Assembly: GCF_900167145.1 (NCBI RefSeq)
Contig: NZ_FUWG01000010.1
Coordinates: 57,303-121,302, forward strand
Direction: 5' to 3'
Origin: Treponema porcinum
GTDB taxonomy: Bacteria; Spirochaetota; Spirochaetia; Treponematales; Treponemataceae
DNA length: 64,000 bases
In this document: positions 1-8,840 of the stretch, one piece after another
Layout: each line of letters starts with the position of its first letter
How positions within the stretch are numbered: position 1 is the stretch's first letter
Made by a program: the position numbers and the translations under genes
The notes under the pieces: generated by a model
The model's database searches: none
What the model was told of the DNA's origin: nothing
What the model saw: only the letters and a program-made list of their open reading frames with translations

Positions 1-91
1 TTGCAGGTTCTTAAAAAGTACTATTTACAGCCGCGTAGCGATTGAAGCCGGATTTAATATCCCTTATACGACGCAAGCGTCTGGGTATTAA
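1..91 (+). CDS. 3' end of an unidentified gene (partial)
   Basis: The second forward frame is open from the window edge to a TAA ending at base 91 and encodes about 29 residues, finishing with the peptide IPYTTQASGY. The frame looks protein-like (STIYSRVAIEAGFNIPY) and ends 23 bases before the convergent gene at 115. Most of the gene lies outside the window and I do not recognise the family. An alternative frame over the same bases also ends in a stop, so the call rests on composition only. Confidence 0.4.
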   Translation, partial: CRFLKSTIYSRVAIEAGFNIPYTTQASGY

Positions 92-114
92 ACTTTCCGC
101 ACGCATAAAAACAG

Positions 115-1458
115 CTAGAACAAGCGGCGGCACTCCAGATAGAAGCGCTTTTCGTCCGCCTCTCCCATACTGAAACTCTTGCGCGGAAGAGGTCCCAAGC
201 CGTCTATCGTTGCAAAGAAACTGTCTTTTGCAACAGGCGGAAGAAGAATTCCCGTTGCGTTTTCCTTTTCTCCAAGACGGAATACTTCTGCACTTCCGTG
301 GATATAGTCAATTTCCGGCTTTACAAGACGGCATCCGTTTTCATCACAGATATGACCGCCCGGAGCATTCTGCACAAACTCGTCAAGAGCAGGCTGAAAA
401 CGCGAAACGGCAAGTTCCGTAATATCGGTCTGCATAAGCACATACGTCTTTTTTCCGTCTTTCAGGAACACAAATCCGAAATCCGCACTGCTGTTTTTTA
501 CGGCATCCTCAAGTTCCTTTTCCGAATCAAGAACCGTCGTTTTTCCGCCAAGTTTTCCGGCAAGCGCATTTACAAGCGCCTCAGACCCTGCATTGAAAAC
601 AACGCGGTGAATAGGCTCGAACGTAAGTCCGGTATCATAAATATTTACTATTTCAACAAGCGCATAGCGAACACGGCTGTGCGTATCATCAGGGTGGGCT
701 GCCTTATACTCATCCCAGACTGCCTTAGCCGTCGCAAGAGAATGGTTACCGTCGCCCACGGCAAAAAGGAACACTGAACCGTCAGGAGCAGTATTTTTTT
801 CTGCAAGACGCTCAAGGGCGCTCCGCATATACTCAAGCTCATCACCAGACTGAACAGCCCAGCCGCGGATGCTTCCGCTGTCCTGCATAAGATTTCCCGA
901 ATACAGCGGTGCTTTTCCAGATTTTTTTACAAAATCGCCAGTCCCTTCTACCACGGAATGTTCCGGGTCATTTACAAGAAGCATTATGTGCGGAAGCTCA
1001 AGAGGCGCACCACGGCGAATTTCCATTCGCGGCGGAATGCGCTCGACAATCGTTGCTTCTGTAGCACGAATAAGCGCCTTGCTAAACGGCTTCCATTCAT
1101 ACGTCTCAAGGTCAACTGCACAAACAAGACCATGACGGACTCGTCCGTATGCCGTCGTCCGTTCGACATAAATACATTCTTTCTGCGGCGGTGCAAAAAT
1201 TCCGCCGTCAATATAGTCATTCATCGTTTTTCTGATTTTTTCTATGCGTTCGCTTTTGTCCGCATCGTTCAGGTAGACTTCAGGAAGAATGATATTCAGC
1301 GAAGACGGTTTTCCTTCCGCCGTCTTTTCAACGTTCTTCCAATAATCCCTGTCCTGCGTGTACTGATCGCAGGCAACAACTGACCAGGTACTTGTATCAA
1401 GTGATTTTGGCAAAATGATTTCGGGAATAGAAACTCCCAGCTGTTCAAAAGTTTTCAT
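115..1458 (-). CDS. DUF1015 family protein
   Basis: A 447-residue soluble protein with no signal peptide or membrane segment. The opening (FEQLGVSIPEIILPKSLDTS) and the motifs VACDQYTQD, GDGNHSLATAKAVWD and FEPIHRVVF near the middle are those of the DUF1015 family (also described as HpsJ/SerK-like kinases), usually 400-450 residues. Some family members act as ParB-like kinases, but the function here is not established. The gene diverges from rpoN with only 46 bases between the two start codons. No Shine-Dalgarno is visible; a TATATT box lies 7 bases before the ATG on this strand, so its message may also be leaderless. Confidence 0.8.
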   Translation of the reverse strand: MKTFEQLGVSIPEIILPKSLDTSTWSVVACDQYTQDRDYWKNVEKTAEGKPSSLNIILPEVYLNDADKSERIEKIRKTMNDYIDGGIFAPPQKECIYVERTTAYGRVRHGLVCAVDLETYEWKPFSKALIRATEATIVERIPPRMEIRRGAPLELPHIMLLVNDPEHSVVEGTGDFVKKSGKAPLYSGNLMQDSGSIRGWAVQSGDELEYMRSALERLAEKNTAPDGSVFLFAVGDGNHSLATAKAVWDEYKAAHPDDTHSRVRYALVEIVNIYDTGLTFEPIHRVVFNAGSEALVNALAGKLGGKTTVLDSEKELEDAVKNSSADFGFVFLKDGKKTYVLMQTDITELAVSRFQPALDEFVQNAPGGHICDENGCRLVKPEIDYIHGSAEVFRLGEKENATGILLPPVAKDSFFATIDGLGPLPRKSFSMGEADEKRFYLECRRLF

Positions 1459-1489
1459 AGCAAAAAATATAACTCATTTCAAATCTTTA

Positions 1490-1498
1490 TGCTATAAT
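1490..1498 (+). promoter_or_regulatory. Extended -10 promoter of rpoN, probably leaderless
   Basis: TGCTATAAT at 1490-1498 is a perfect extended -10. Only six bases separate it from the ATG at 1505, so transcription should start at or next to the A of the start codon. No convincing -35 and no Shine-Dalgarno are present. Confidence 0.6.
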
Positions 1499-1504
1499 GA
1501 ATTT

Positions 1505-3061
1505 ATGTCTGAAGTCGGACTTAGCCAAACACAAAGAACTTCTCAAATACAGACACAGCTGATGTCGCAGAAGCAAATTCTTGCGCTTAAACTCATCGGA
1601 ATGGGAAGTCAGGAACTGCGTGACGAAATAATCAGGCAGGCTGAAGAAAATCCGGCGATTGAGATTATAAGCGACCCTTTTGCAGAAGGCGCGCTGTCCG
1701 TAAGAAAAAAAAATGCACCGGCGCAGAAAATCCGCACAGGAAGCGCAGGAGCAGCCGGTCAGGTGGAATCGGACACGTTCCAGCAGATGATTGAAAGTTC
1801 TCCTGACGAGCGGGAAACGCTACAGGAACACCTGCTTCACCAGCTGAATATGGTTACGATTTCAAAAAAACAGTATGACCTGTGCGAAAAAATTATATGC
1901 AGCCTTGACTCAAACGGCTTTTACCTGCTTGCGCCCGATTCGCTCACAGACAGAAACGATCCGGAACAGGACAAACAGTTTCTTGACGACTGCATTTCCA
2001 TCATCCGTCATTTTGATCCGGTAGGAATTTGCTGCCAGAACGTTACCGAAAGCCTTGAAATTCAGGCACGGCAGAAAAAAAACGTATCTTCGCTTACGCT
2101 GTTCATCCTTCACGGTCATCTTGACTTCATAACGCCGCCGTCTGCGGAAAAAGCGCATAAAAAAATCACTTCCTGGCTGGACTCCCAAAAAGCGCTTTCT
2201 TTTCAGACTGAGAAAATTCCTTTTTCCAGAAAAGAACTTTCCGTAAAATCAATAGAAGACTCCATCCGATGCATACAGTCGCTTGACCCATTCCCTGCGC
2301 GGAATTTCGGAACGCAGACGACGGCGCACTTTATCCGCCCTGACGTTTACGTAACGCGTGAAAACGGAAATCTTGAAAAAGAAGACAAGGATGCAGGACT
2401 TGTAATGGATTCGGAGAATACGTATTTTAAAATTACCGGCGCAGGAGATACAGTGCCTGTAGTCCGAATTGCGCCTGATTTTTCAGAGAAAAGCGCAGAT
2501 GAAGCCTCTCCTGGAAGCGAAGAAAAGCGTTTTATCGTGTCACAGCAAAAAGCCGCGCAGTCGTTTTTAGATACACTTGATTTCCGCCAGCAGGTAATCA
2601 TACGCTCGTGCAGCTTCCTTGTTTCCTGCCAGAAAGATTTTTTCAGAAACGGTCCGGGGCATCTGCATCCGCTTACACAGCGCCAGTTCGCCGCGCTTCT
2701 TGGAATTCACGAATCATCGGTATCGCGTATGGCGGACTCAAAATACATAAGATGCAGCTGGGGAACTTTTCCGGTAAAGTATTTTTTTGTAAATGCAGTG
2801 CAGAAACAGGCGGCAGAAACTGAAAACAATAAAGAAAAGACTAAAAGTTCCGTCAAAAACAAAGGTGCGGAAACTCAGGTTTCAAGCGATGCTGTAAAAC
2901 ACGAAATAGAATTGATTCTAAAAGAACAGAAGCCGGAGGAAAAGCGGCTTTCTGACCAAAAAATCGCTGATATGCTTTTGGAAAAAGGCTATAAAATAGC
3001 GCGGCGAACAGTTGCAAAATACCGCTCGCAGCTGAACATAGAATCAAGCTACAACCGGTAA
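1505..3061 (+). CDS. rpoN: RNA polymerase sigma-54 factor
   Basis: A 518-residue sigma-54. The N-terminal glutamine-rich activator-interacting region (SLSQTQ-like start, QTQLMSQKQILALKLIGM) is followed by an acidic linker. The core-binding and DNA-binding regions come next, with the helix-turn-helix LLGIHESSVSRM near residue 415 and the C-terminal RpoN box ARRTVAKYR about 15 residues before the end. Start ATG 1505 was chosen because the mature family N-terminus begins there; an upstream ATG at 1415 would add 30 unrelated residues and overlap the divergent gene. A roughly 60-residue insert before the RpoN box (AETENNKEKTKSS...) is low-complexity. The protein directs RNA polymerase to -24/-12 promoters together with enhancer-binding activators. 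Confidence 0.95.
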   Translation: MSEVGLSQTQRTSQIQTQLMSQKQILALKLIGMGSQELRDEIIRQAEENPAIEIISDPFAEGALSVRKKNAPAQKIRTGSAGAAGQVESDTFQQMIESSPDERETLQEHLLHQLNMVTISKKQYDLCEKIICSLDSNGFYLLAPDSLTDRNDPEQDKQFLDDCISIIRHFDPVGICCQNVTESLEIQARQKKNVSSLTLFILHGHLDFITPPSAEKAHKKITSWLDSQKALSFQTEKIPFSRKELSVKSIEDSIRCIQSLDPFPARNFGTQTTAHFIRPDVYVTRENGNLEKEDKDAGLVMDSENTYFKITGAGDTVPVVRIAPDFSEKSADEASPGSEEKRFIVSQQKAAQSFLDTLDFRQQVIIRSCSFLVSCQKDFFRNGPGHLHPLTQRQFAALLGIHESSVSRMADSKYIRCSWGTFPVKYFFVNAVQKQAAETENNKEKTKSSVKNKGAETQVSSDAVKHEIELILKEQKPEEKRLSDQKIADMLLEKGYKIARRTVAKYRSQLNIESSYNR

Positions 3062-3073
3062 AATGCAAGAAAA

Positions 3074-3109
3074 GGCGCAGAAGTAATCTTTTTACAAAAA
3101 TTCTGCGCC
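3074..3109. terminator. Bidirectional terminator between rpoN and fadD
   Basis: GGCGCAGAA (3074-3082) pairs with TTCTGCGCC (3101-3109), and A/T tracts lie in the loop. It separates the convergent rpoN and acyl-CoA ligase genes. Confidence 0.6.
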
Positions 3110-3120
3110 GGATTACCGAA

Positions 3121-5121
3121 TTACTGAGGTTTCTTTCCGCCCTTCACTGGAATTTTTGAAATAATCGTATCTTTCATATTCCCAAGATTTTGAAGGTTCT
3201 GCGCCATACTGGAATCGCTGAACATCATCATAATCTGCCATTTGTACAGTTCGTTGATTTTATAGCGGATAATGTCCTGCTTTGCGCTGAGTTCAACGCC
3301 AACCTCAAACTGCTTGTCAAGGAAAACGAATTTTCCGATTTTCTCAAACGGCTTAAATCCGTTCTTCTGGGTAATCAGACGTTCAAATTCCTTGAAAATC
3401 AGATTGTGAATTAAATCAGATTTCAATACGGCAGGGAAATTGGACGTATCCATTCCGTTCTGCTCGGCATACGCCTTGATATTGTCTTTTGCAGGAATAA
3501 TAAGTGCGCCAAGACAGTTTTTGTCCTGTCCTACGACAACAGCCTGCGCAATATACGGAGATTCTGCAAGCTTGCACTCAATCGGGAACGGCTCTACGTT
3601 TTCTCCGGAACGCAGGACAATCGTATCTTTCTGACGGCCTTTTACAATAATATCACCCTTGCAGGTACGTATTACAAGGTCACCGGTATTAAACCACCCT
3701 TCAACAACAGCTTCTGCCGTCAGCTCCGGCTGCTTGTAATAGCCTTTCATAACGTTTTCGCCGCGGATATAAAGCACACCAGTCTGTCCCGGCTTACATT
3801 CCTGGCCGTTACGGTTTACAACCCTGCCTTCGCAGTACGGCATAATTTTTCCGATAGTACCAAGCACCGGACGCTTATAACTTCTAAGGGAACAGATAGG
3901 TGCAGTTTCTGTAAGACCGTAGCCTTCCACAAGGCGCATTCCTATTGAATTGTAGAATTTATCAAGTTTAGGAGCTAAACCTCCGCCGCCTGATATACCG
4001 ATTTTAAAATTATTTCCGAAGACAGACCTGGCTTTTTTAAAGAACACGATTTCACCAAGTGCTTTCATCGGAAGAAGGAACAAAATCGGAAAGTAAAGGA
4101 CTTTATTCACAATCTTAAAGATAAAAAGCGGCGGCTTGAACTGCTGGTTGCGTCCGTGAATGATATTGTACATACGGAGAATTGTTGACGCAGCGCCTAC
4201 GCAAGTCTTGAAAAGCACCCATCTTCCTGTAGAACTTGCACCTACCTGCTTCTGAATTGCCTTGTAAATTGCATCCCACACGCGCGGAACGCACGCCATA
4301 AAATTCGGCTGGATTTTCTTCAAATCCGACATAATGATGCTTCCGACCGGCTTTGAATAGCACAGCGCGCACTCCAGATACAAAAGACAGTATTCAATTT
4401 CGCGCTCGTATACGTGCCATACAGGAAGAACGCACAGCGCCTTGTCACCTGTTTTTAGCGGGAGAAGCGCGCCTATGTCCTTGAGCTGGCAGATAAAGTT
4501 CTTGTGGGTAAGTTCTACGCCCTTAGGAGTACCTGTCGTTCCGGACGTAAAGATAATCGTTGCCGTATCAGATTCCGTGCCGGAAAGCATAAGGTTTTCC
4601 ACTTTTCCCGGATTTTCGGAGCGGTATTCCTTTCCGCGGACAAGAACATCGGAATAGGAAGATACGGTAATGTTTTTTCCGGCAAGCAGACTTTCGTCAA
4701 CGCCGTTCTGGTCAATCAGAATAATGTTCTTAAGAAGAGGAAGGCTGTCGATGCATTCTACAATTTTCTTGTAGCTGTAGTTGCTTTCAAGAACGGCCGT
4801 CTTGCACTCGGCAAAGCTCAGGATATATGACAAATCTTTGACCGTAGCTTCGCTTCCGCGCGGAATGTCGCTTGCACCAATAGCCATAATTCCCATACTG
4901 CATACAAGCCATTCCTTGCGGTTATCGCTTATAAGACCGATATGCTCGCCGGGAACTGTTCCGGAGGAAAGAAGCCCTGCAGAAAAATCAAGCATAACCT
5001 CCGCAAATTCACTGTATGTTATCGGCTGAAATACGCCGGCTTTATCTTTTTCAAACTGGATATAATTTCCTGATACATTCTGAGCTTTCTCATAAATCAT
5101 CTGCGGAAGCGTAGAATACAT
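3121..5121 (-). CDS. Long-chain fatty acid-CoA ligase (AMP-forming)
   Basis: A 666-residue adenylate-forming enzyme. The AMP-binding P-loop FTSGTTGTPKGVELTHK lies near residue 191, the VEGYGLTETAP motif follows mid-protein, and the hinge/acceptor motifs WFNTGDLV and KGRQKDTIVLRSGENVEP come after. A hydrophobic stretch (VLYFPILFLLP) after the adenylation core suggests membrane contact. It would activate exogenous fatty acids to acyl-CoA at the inner membrane. Start 5121 is preferred over 5145 because a GGGAG ribosome binding site (5127-5131) lies five bases upstream of it and is supplied by the structured repeat at 5127-5306. Spirochaetes usually carry several paralogues, so no specific symbol is assigned. 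Confidence 0.88.
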   Translation of the reverse strand: MYSTLPQMIYEKAQNVSGNYIQFEKDKAGVFQPITYSEFAEVMLDFSAGLLSSGTVPGEHIGLISDNRKEWLVCSMGIMAIGASDIPRGSEATVKDLSYILSFAECKTAVLESNYSYKKIVECIDSLPLLKNIILIDQNGVDESLLAGKNITVSSYSDVLVRGKEYRSENPGKVENLMLSGTESDTATIIFTSGTTGTPKGVELTHKNFICQLKDIGALLPLKTGDKALCVLPVWHVYEREIEYCLLYLECALCYSKPVGSIIMSDLKKIQPNFMACVPRVWDAIYKAIQKQVGASSTGRWVLFKTCVGAASTILRMYNIIHGRNQQFKPPLFIFKIVNKVLYFPILFLLPMKALGEIVFFKKARSVFGNNFKIGISGGGGLAPKLDKFYNSIGMRLVEGYGLTETAPICSLRSYKRPVLGTIGKIMPYCEGRVVNRNGQECKPGQTGVLYIRGENVMKGYYKQPELTAEAVVEGWFNTGDLVIRTCKGDIIVKGRQKDTIVLRSGENVEPFPIECKLAESPYIAQAVVVGQDKNCLGALIIPAKDNIKAYAEQNGMDTSNFPAVLKSDLIHNLIFKEFERLITQKNGFKPFEKIGKFVFLDKQFEVGVELSAKQDIIRYKINELYKWQIMMMFSDSSMAQNLQNLGNMKDTIISKIPVKGGKKPQ

Positions 5122-5126
5122 ATAAT

Positions 5127-5306
5127 CTCCCATATAAAAAGTCAATGAGGAAATGTCGATTTCCGATTTGACTTTTTATGCACATTCATAATGAAATTAC
5201 TCGCAGCGCAAGTTTCCAGCGGAACGTGCAGTTTATAAAAAAGTTCGCAACGCGAACTTGTAAATAAAAACCCCGGCGTCATTTCAGGCAGAGTTTTTAT
5301 TCCCCC
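5127..5306 (-). repeat. Structured leader repeat, family A, copy 1 (upstream of fatty acid-CoA ligase)
   Basis: Read on the minus strand, this is a diverged copy of the element at 27748-27966 and 41629-41790. Hairpin 1 is AAAACTCTG/CGGGGTTTT around the loop core CTGAAATGACG. Hairpin 2 is AAGTTCGC-gtt-GCGAACTT followed by a T run. Hairpin 3 is GCACGTTC/GAATGTGC. Hairpin 4 is AAAAAGTCAA/TTGACTTTTT with an inner GGAAAT/ATTTCC stem. Arms that differ from the other copies differ on both sides, so pairing is kept. The element ends in TGGGAG, the ribosome binding site of the next gene. Confidence 0.75.
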
Positions 5307-5544
5307 TCTCATAAATAATGAAAACCTGAAGCATACAAAAATATGTCGTTTCAGCGTTTTTTTATCTTGCACCATTACCTTTTCGCTGACATTTTTTACT
5401 TTTTTGTCAACAAACAGAAATATTTTATACAATGTATCATTTTTTTGCAACCTTTATTTTTTTTTCGTGTCTATATTATTTGCGCTTTTTAAATATGCAG
5501 AACACCGCGCAATGCCTGCTTTCGGGAAGAAAAATTTGTTTTTG

Positions 5545-5573
5545 TTGATTAACAATACCTGCTGTGATATAAT
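5545..5573 (+). promoter_or_regulatory. Sigma-70 promoter of the glycine riboswitch-agcS unit
   Basis: TTGATT (5545-5550), a 17-bp spacer and TATAAT (5568-5573) with an extended -10 TGA upstream. The predicted start is near 5580, about 28 bases before the aptamer. The stretch 5311-5544 between this promoter and the upstream repeat holds nothing else I can identify; it is AT-rich with T runs. Confidence 0.75.
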
Positions 5574-5607
5574 TTTTCCATTGCACGGCACGTGTTTGCC
5601 GCAGCAA

Positions 5608-5692
5608 TTCTCTGGAGAGTTCCCGCATACCAGCGGGACGCCGAAGGGTTAAGGCTATTACAGCCAATATCTCAGGCAAAGTGGACAGAAAG
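5608..5692 (+). promoter_or_regulatory. Glycine riboswitch aptamer
   Basis: The segment holds the conserved glycine-aptamer blocks in order: CTGGAGAG at 5612, GCCGAAGGGTTAA at 5640, and TCTCAGGCAAA then TGGACAGA at 5670-5689. The P1 arms TTCTCT and AGAAAG close it. Only one full aptamer is visible. It is followed by a terminator hairpin and then an amino acid:sodium symporter gene, the usual context for glycine sensing. Glycine binding would be expected to alter terminator formation; the direction (on or off) cannot be read from the sequence alone. Confidence 0.88.
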
Positions 5693-5717
5693 CATAACTT
5701 TTCAACACACACTCTTT

Positions 5718-5759
5718 AGAGAGCCTTGAATGACACCAGTCTTTCAGGCTCTTATTTTT
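5718..5759 (+). terminator. Expression-platform terminator of the glycine riboswitch
   Basis: AGAGCCT-TGAA (from 5720) pairs with TTTC-AGGCTCT (5741-5751) and is followed by TATTTTTTTT. It lies between the aptamer and the ribosome binding site AAGGA at 5766. Confidence 0.8.
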
Positions 5760-5777
5760 TTTCACAAGGACAACTTT

Positions 5778-7220
5778 ATGTTTGAAGAAATCCTTAACAA
5801 AATTGATGATATCGTATGGGGAATTCCTACAATCGTCCTCATCCTGGTAACCGGTATCGTCCTTACAATTCGCCTGCGCGGCGTTCAGTTTTCAAAGTTA
5901 GGAAGAGGATTTAAAACCCTTTTCAAAAAGACGGAAGGCGGAAAAGGCGAAGTATCACCTTTTGCCGCGCTTTGTACAGCCCTGTCTGCAACAATCGGAA
6001 CAGGAAACATTGTCGGCGTAGCAACTGCCATTGCAGGCGGCGGACCGGGAGCACTTTTTTGGATGTGGCTTGCAGCTCTTTTAGGAACAGCAACAAAATA
6101 CACAGAATGTATGCTTGCCGTAAAATACCGTGAACACGCAGATGACGGCCATGTTCTTGGCGGACCGTTCTATACTATAGAAAAAGGAATGAAAGAACGG
6201 ACGGGCTTTAACTGGAAATGGCTTGCCGTAATCTTTGCAATTTTTGGCGTATGCGTAGGTCTTTTTGGAATCGGAACATTTACACAGATAAACGGAATTA
6301 CATCTGCCGTAAACAATGCATTCGACCCGGAAAACAAGCACATTGCATTTACGCTTTTTGGAAACAACTACACTTGGTCTGTAGTAATAGCAGGTCTTAT
6401 AGTTACTCTGGCAGTTGCGCTTGTAATCATCGGCGGACTCAAGAGAATTTCAAAAGTTGCAGAAAAAATCGTTCCTGCGATGGCAATAATCTACGTATTC
6501 CTCGGACTTTCAATTCTGATTATGAACGCAACTAAAATCCCGGAAGCTTTTTCCGTAATCTTTAAAAATGCGTTCGGATGGAATGCCGTTATGGGCGGTG
6601 CAATGGGCTGGACATTCAAGCAGATTACAGACTCAATGCAGAAAGGTGTTGCACGCGGAATTTTCTCCAACGAGGCAGGTCTTGGTTCTGCACCGATTGC
6701 AGCAGCCGCAGCACAGGTAGACGAGCCTGTTCAGCAGGGTATTGTTTCAATGCTCGGAACATTCATTGACACAATAATCATCTGTACTATGACAGGTCTT
6801 TCAATCGTAATTGCATTCTACACAGGCGCAGATGCCGCAGGTGCAGGTAACCTTCAGGGCGTTGCACTTACATCTGCCGCATTCAACAAAGTTCTTGGTG
6901 GAGACGGTCATTCAGTTCAGTTCCTGCTTATGCTCTGCCTTGTATTCTTTGCATTTACAACGATTCTTGGCTGGGACTACTACTCAGAAAAATGTCTTGA
7001 ATATTTAACGAACGGCAATAAAATTGTTGAAAAAGTATTCCGCTGGGTATACATTCTTGCAGTTTTCATCGGACCGTATTTTACAATCAGTCAGGTATGG
7101 ACAATTGCAGACATTACGAACGGACTTATGGCTATTCCAAACTGTATTTCGCTCCTCGTACTGAGCGGCGTTGCAGCAAGGGAAACAAAAGCTTATTTTG
7201 ACAAATATCCTGTACTGTAA
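5778..7220 (+). CDS. Alanine or glycine:cation symporter (AGCS family)
   Basis: A 480-residue integral membrane transporter with about eleven hydrophobic segments. The AGCS signature region ALSATIGTGNIVGVATAI lies near residue 75, and the conserved blocks GPGALFWMWLAALLGTATKYTE and FSNEAGLGSAPIAAAAA follow. It imports alanine or glycine with Na+ across the inner membrane. Start ATG 5778 has AAGGA seven bases upstream; an earlier in-frame ATG at 5730 lies inside the terminator stem and is rejected. The glycine riboswitch directly upstream points to glycine as a physiological substrate or signal. Confidence 0.93.
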   Translation: MFEEILNKIDDIVWGIPTIVLILVTGIVLTIRLRGVQFSKLGRGFKTLFKKTEGGKGEVSPFAALCTALSATIGTGNIVGVATAIAGGGPGALFWMWLAALLGTATKYTECMLAVKYREHADDGHVLGGPFYTIEKGMKERTGFNWKWLAVIFAIFGVCVGLFGIGTFTQINGITSAVNNAFDPENKHIAFTLFGNNYTWSVVIAGLIVTLAVALVIIGGLKRISKVAEKIVPAMAIIYVFLGLSILIMNATKIPEAFSVIFKNAFGWNAVMGGAMGWTFKQITDSMQKGVARGIFSNEAGLGSAPIAAAAAQVDEPVQQGIVSMLGTFIDTIIICTMTGLSIVIAFYTGADAAGAGNLQGVALTSAAFNKVLGGDGHSVQFLLMLCLVFFAFTTILGWDYYSEKCLEYLTNGNKIVEKVFRWVYILAVFIGPYFTISQVWTIADITNGLMAIPNCISLLVLSGVAARETKAYFDKYPVL

Positions 7221-7247
7221 ATCAGTTCAGAAATTTTTATAAAACAG

Positions 7248-7306
7248 GGCCTGCGTGCAAAAAAGTTTTCAGGTTAAAACACTGTGCACGCAGGCCTTTT
7301 GTTTTT
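7248..7306 (+). terminator. Rho-independent terminator of the symporter gene
   Basis: GGCCTGCGTGCA (7248-7259) pairs perfectly with TGCACGCAGGCC (7285-7296) and is followed by TTTTGTTTTT. Confidence 0.85.
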
Positions 7307-7361
7307 CCTTTTGTCTTTTCACGACAGGCTAAAATCAGTAGAATAAAAAATGGTTTAGACT

Positions 7362-8129
7362 ATGAAACACAGACTGACGTTTTTTAAAGCCACACTTTTT
7401 TTAGGAGCTCTGTTTTCTTTTTCATCCTGCGGCAAAAGCCGGCAGATTACCGCCGACGGAGGAGCAGCAGCCATAACTGACGCAGAAAACCTTGCAGACG
7501 ACCTTTCAGCGCCAACACAATTATGGCATCAGACAGACGAATGCATATTCATTCTGTTCGGATACGGCTACAATGATTCAGATTTTGTTGCCAATATGAC
7601 ACGCACTCTTTTTCAGAAATTCGGTTCATTTGATGACGGCGGATGGATTTTTCCGCTCATTTTCCCGGACGACTTCAAGCGCGGCTCAAAAACATACATC
7701 ACGAACATAGAAAACGAACTTTCGGACAAAAACGTAAAGGGAATAATCCTTCTTGGCGCGCCTGAAAACACGCATAAAGCAATCGCCAGAATGCAGGATT
7801 CCTGGGGCGGCGCGCTTCCGTATCCGGTGTTTTCTTTCTTTTCACAGGACGACATTATTGCGATGGAAGACTCCGCTGATTTCGTCCTGGACAAAGCGCA
7901 GAAGGCGGAAATAAACGGCATTCTTGAAGAAGAAGAGCAGACGTATATAAAAGAAATTCCCGACATTCTTGTAAAAGCCGTCCGCAGTCAGATTTTAAGC
8001 GATGCGCCGTTTGCGAAAAACGCCGCGCTCTTTGATTTTGTAAAAACGCTTGCGCCAGGCGTAAAAATGGAAAGATACGCCGATCCAGAAACAAATCTTA
8101 TTTCAATAAATCATTTTGTCATAGAATAA
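7362..8129 (+). CDS. Lipoprotein resembling DUF3798 proteins
   Basis: A 255-residue protein with a lipoprotein signal peptide (LGALFSFSSC, cysteine at about residue 23). The mature part alternates short strands and helices: FILFGYGYNDSDFVANMTRT, IKGIILLGAPENTHKAIARM-like segments and PVFSFFSQDDIIAMED. This resembles a periplasmic-binding-protein fold and, from memory, the DUF3798 family. The ligand is unknown. The gene is followed 15 bases later by a phosphoesterase gene, so the two are probably co-transcribed. No good Shine-Dalgarno precedes the ATG. Confidence 0.55.
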   Translation: MKHRLTFFKATLFLGALFSFSSCGKSRQITADGGAAAITDAENLADDLSAPTQLWHQTDECIFILFGYGYNDSDFVANMTRTLFQKFGSFDDGGWIFPLIFPDDFKRGSKTYITNIENELSDKNVKGIILLGAPENTHKAIARMQDSWGGALPYPVFSFFSQDDIIAMEDSADFVLDKAQKAEINGILEEEEQTYIKEIPDILVKAVRSQILSDAPFAKNAALFDFVKTLAPGVKMERYADPETNLISINHFVIE

Positions 8130-8144
8130 TTCAGAGAGCATACA

Positions 8145-8840
8145 ATGAACAGCCTTATTCAACTAAAAACCGGAATTTTAGGTTCAGAAGCAGACTGCGA
8201 AAAACTGGCTCAGAAAAAGCAGGCAAAAATTCTGGTAATTTCAGACAGTCACGGCGGAAGAAACACGCTCCGCCATATTATCCTTCAATACGGAGAATCC
8301 TGTGATGCACTTTTTTTTGCCGGCGACGGAACAGGTGATTTAACTGCCTGCCTTGACGAAGCCTACAAAGAAAAATATTTTATGAAATGCATTCCGCCTG
8401 TAATTGCATTTGCAAAAGGGAACAACGACCCTTCTTCCTATCCTGTTGATTTTAATCCCTATGACAGCGATGAAAACGCACACAAAAGTTTTAACGTAAG
8501 CGTTCCTAAAAATGTCGAACTTATCGCCGCCGGAAGAAAAATTCTTTTGACGCACGGAAACGAATACGGCGTATATTATTCTACAGACAGCCTTGTTTTT
8601 GCGGCAAAAGAACGCGGCGCAGACACGGTCGTTTTCGGACATACGCACTGCCCGGCAGAAATCCGCCGCGACGTATACCTTATGAACCCCGGAAGCGCAA
8701 CGTGCCCGCGCAATCTTTCAAAACCGGGATTTGCCTTTATCCAGATAGTTGAAAAAGAAATTTATTCTGTCTTTTACAAAATGGAAACTTTCCCGACTGT
8801 TAAATTCGTCCCGTATAATCCTGAAGTCATTTATTACTAA
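8145..8840 (+). CDS. YfcE/MJ0936-type metallophosphoesterase
   Basis: A 231-residue cytoplasmic phosphodiesterase. Metal-binding motifs appear in order: ISDSHGG near residue 32, FAGDGTGD, AKGNNDP (the GNxD motif), LTHGNEYGV and VFGHTHCP, then the family's closing MNPGSATCPR. The two-metal site hydrolyses phosphodiesters or phosphomonoesters; the natural substrate is not predictable. The first 25 residues precede the catalytic core and are unusual for the roughly 160-200-residue family. The stop overlaps the stop region of the convergent metallo-hydrolase by four bases. Confidence 0.88.
   Translation: MNSLIQLKTGILGSEADCEKLAQKKQAKILVISDSHGGRNTLRHIILQYGESCDALFFAGDGTGDLTACLDEAYKEKYFMKCIPPVIAFAKGNNDPSSYPVDFNPYDSDENAHKSFNVSVPKNVELIAAGRKILLTHGNEYGVYYSTDSLVFAAKERGADTVVFGHTHCPAEIRRDVYLMNPGSATCPRNLSKPGFAFIQIVEKEIYSVFYKMETFPTVKFVPYNPEVIYY

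Noticed and set aside
5142..5450. Minus-strand frame of about 100 codons upstream of the acyl-CoA ligase gene
   Set aside because: It is the translation of the structured leader repeat; the same peptide phrase (TSSRCEL) recurs at the other copies, and the hairpins explain the conservation.
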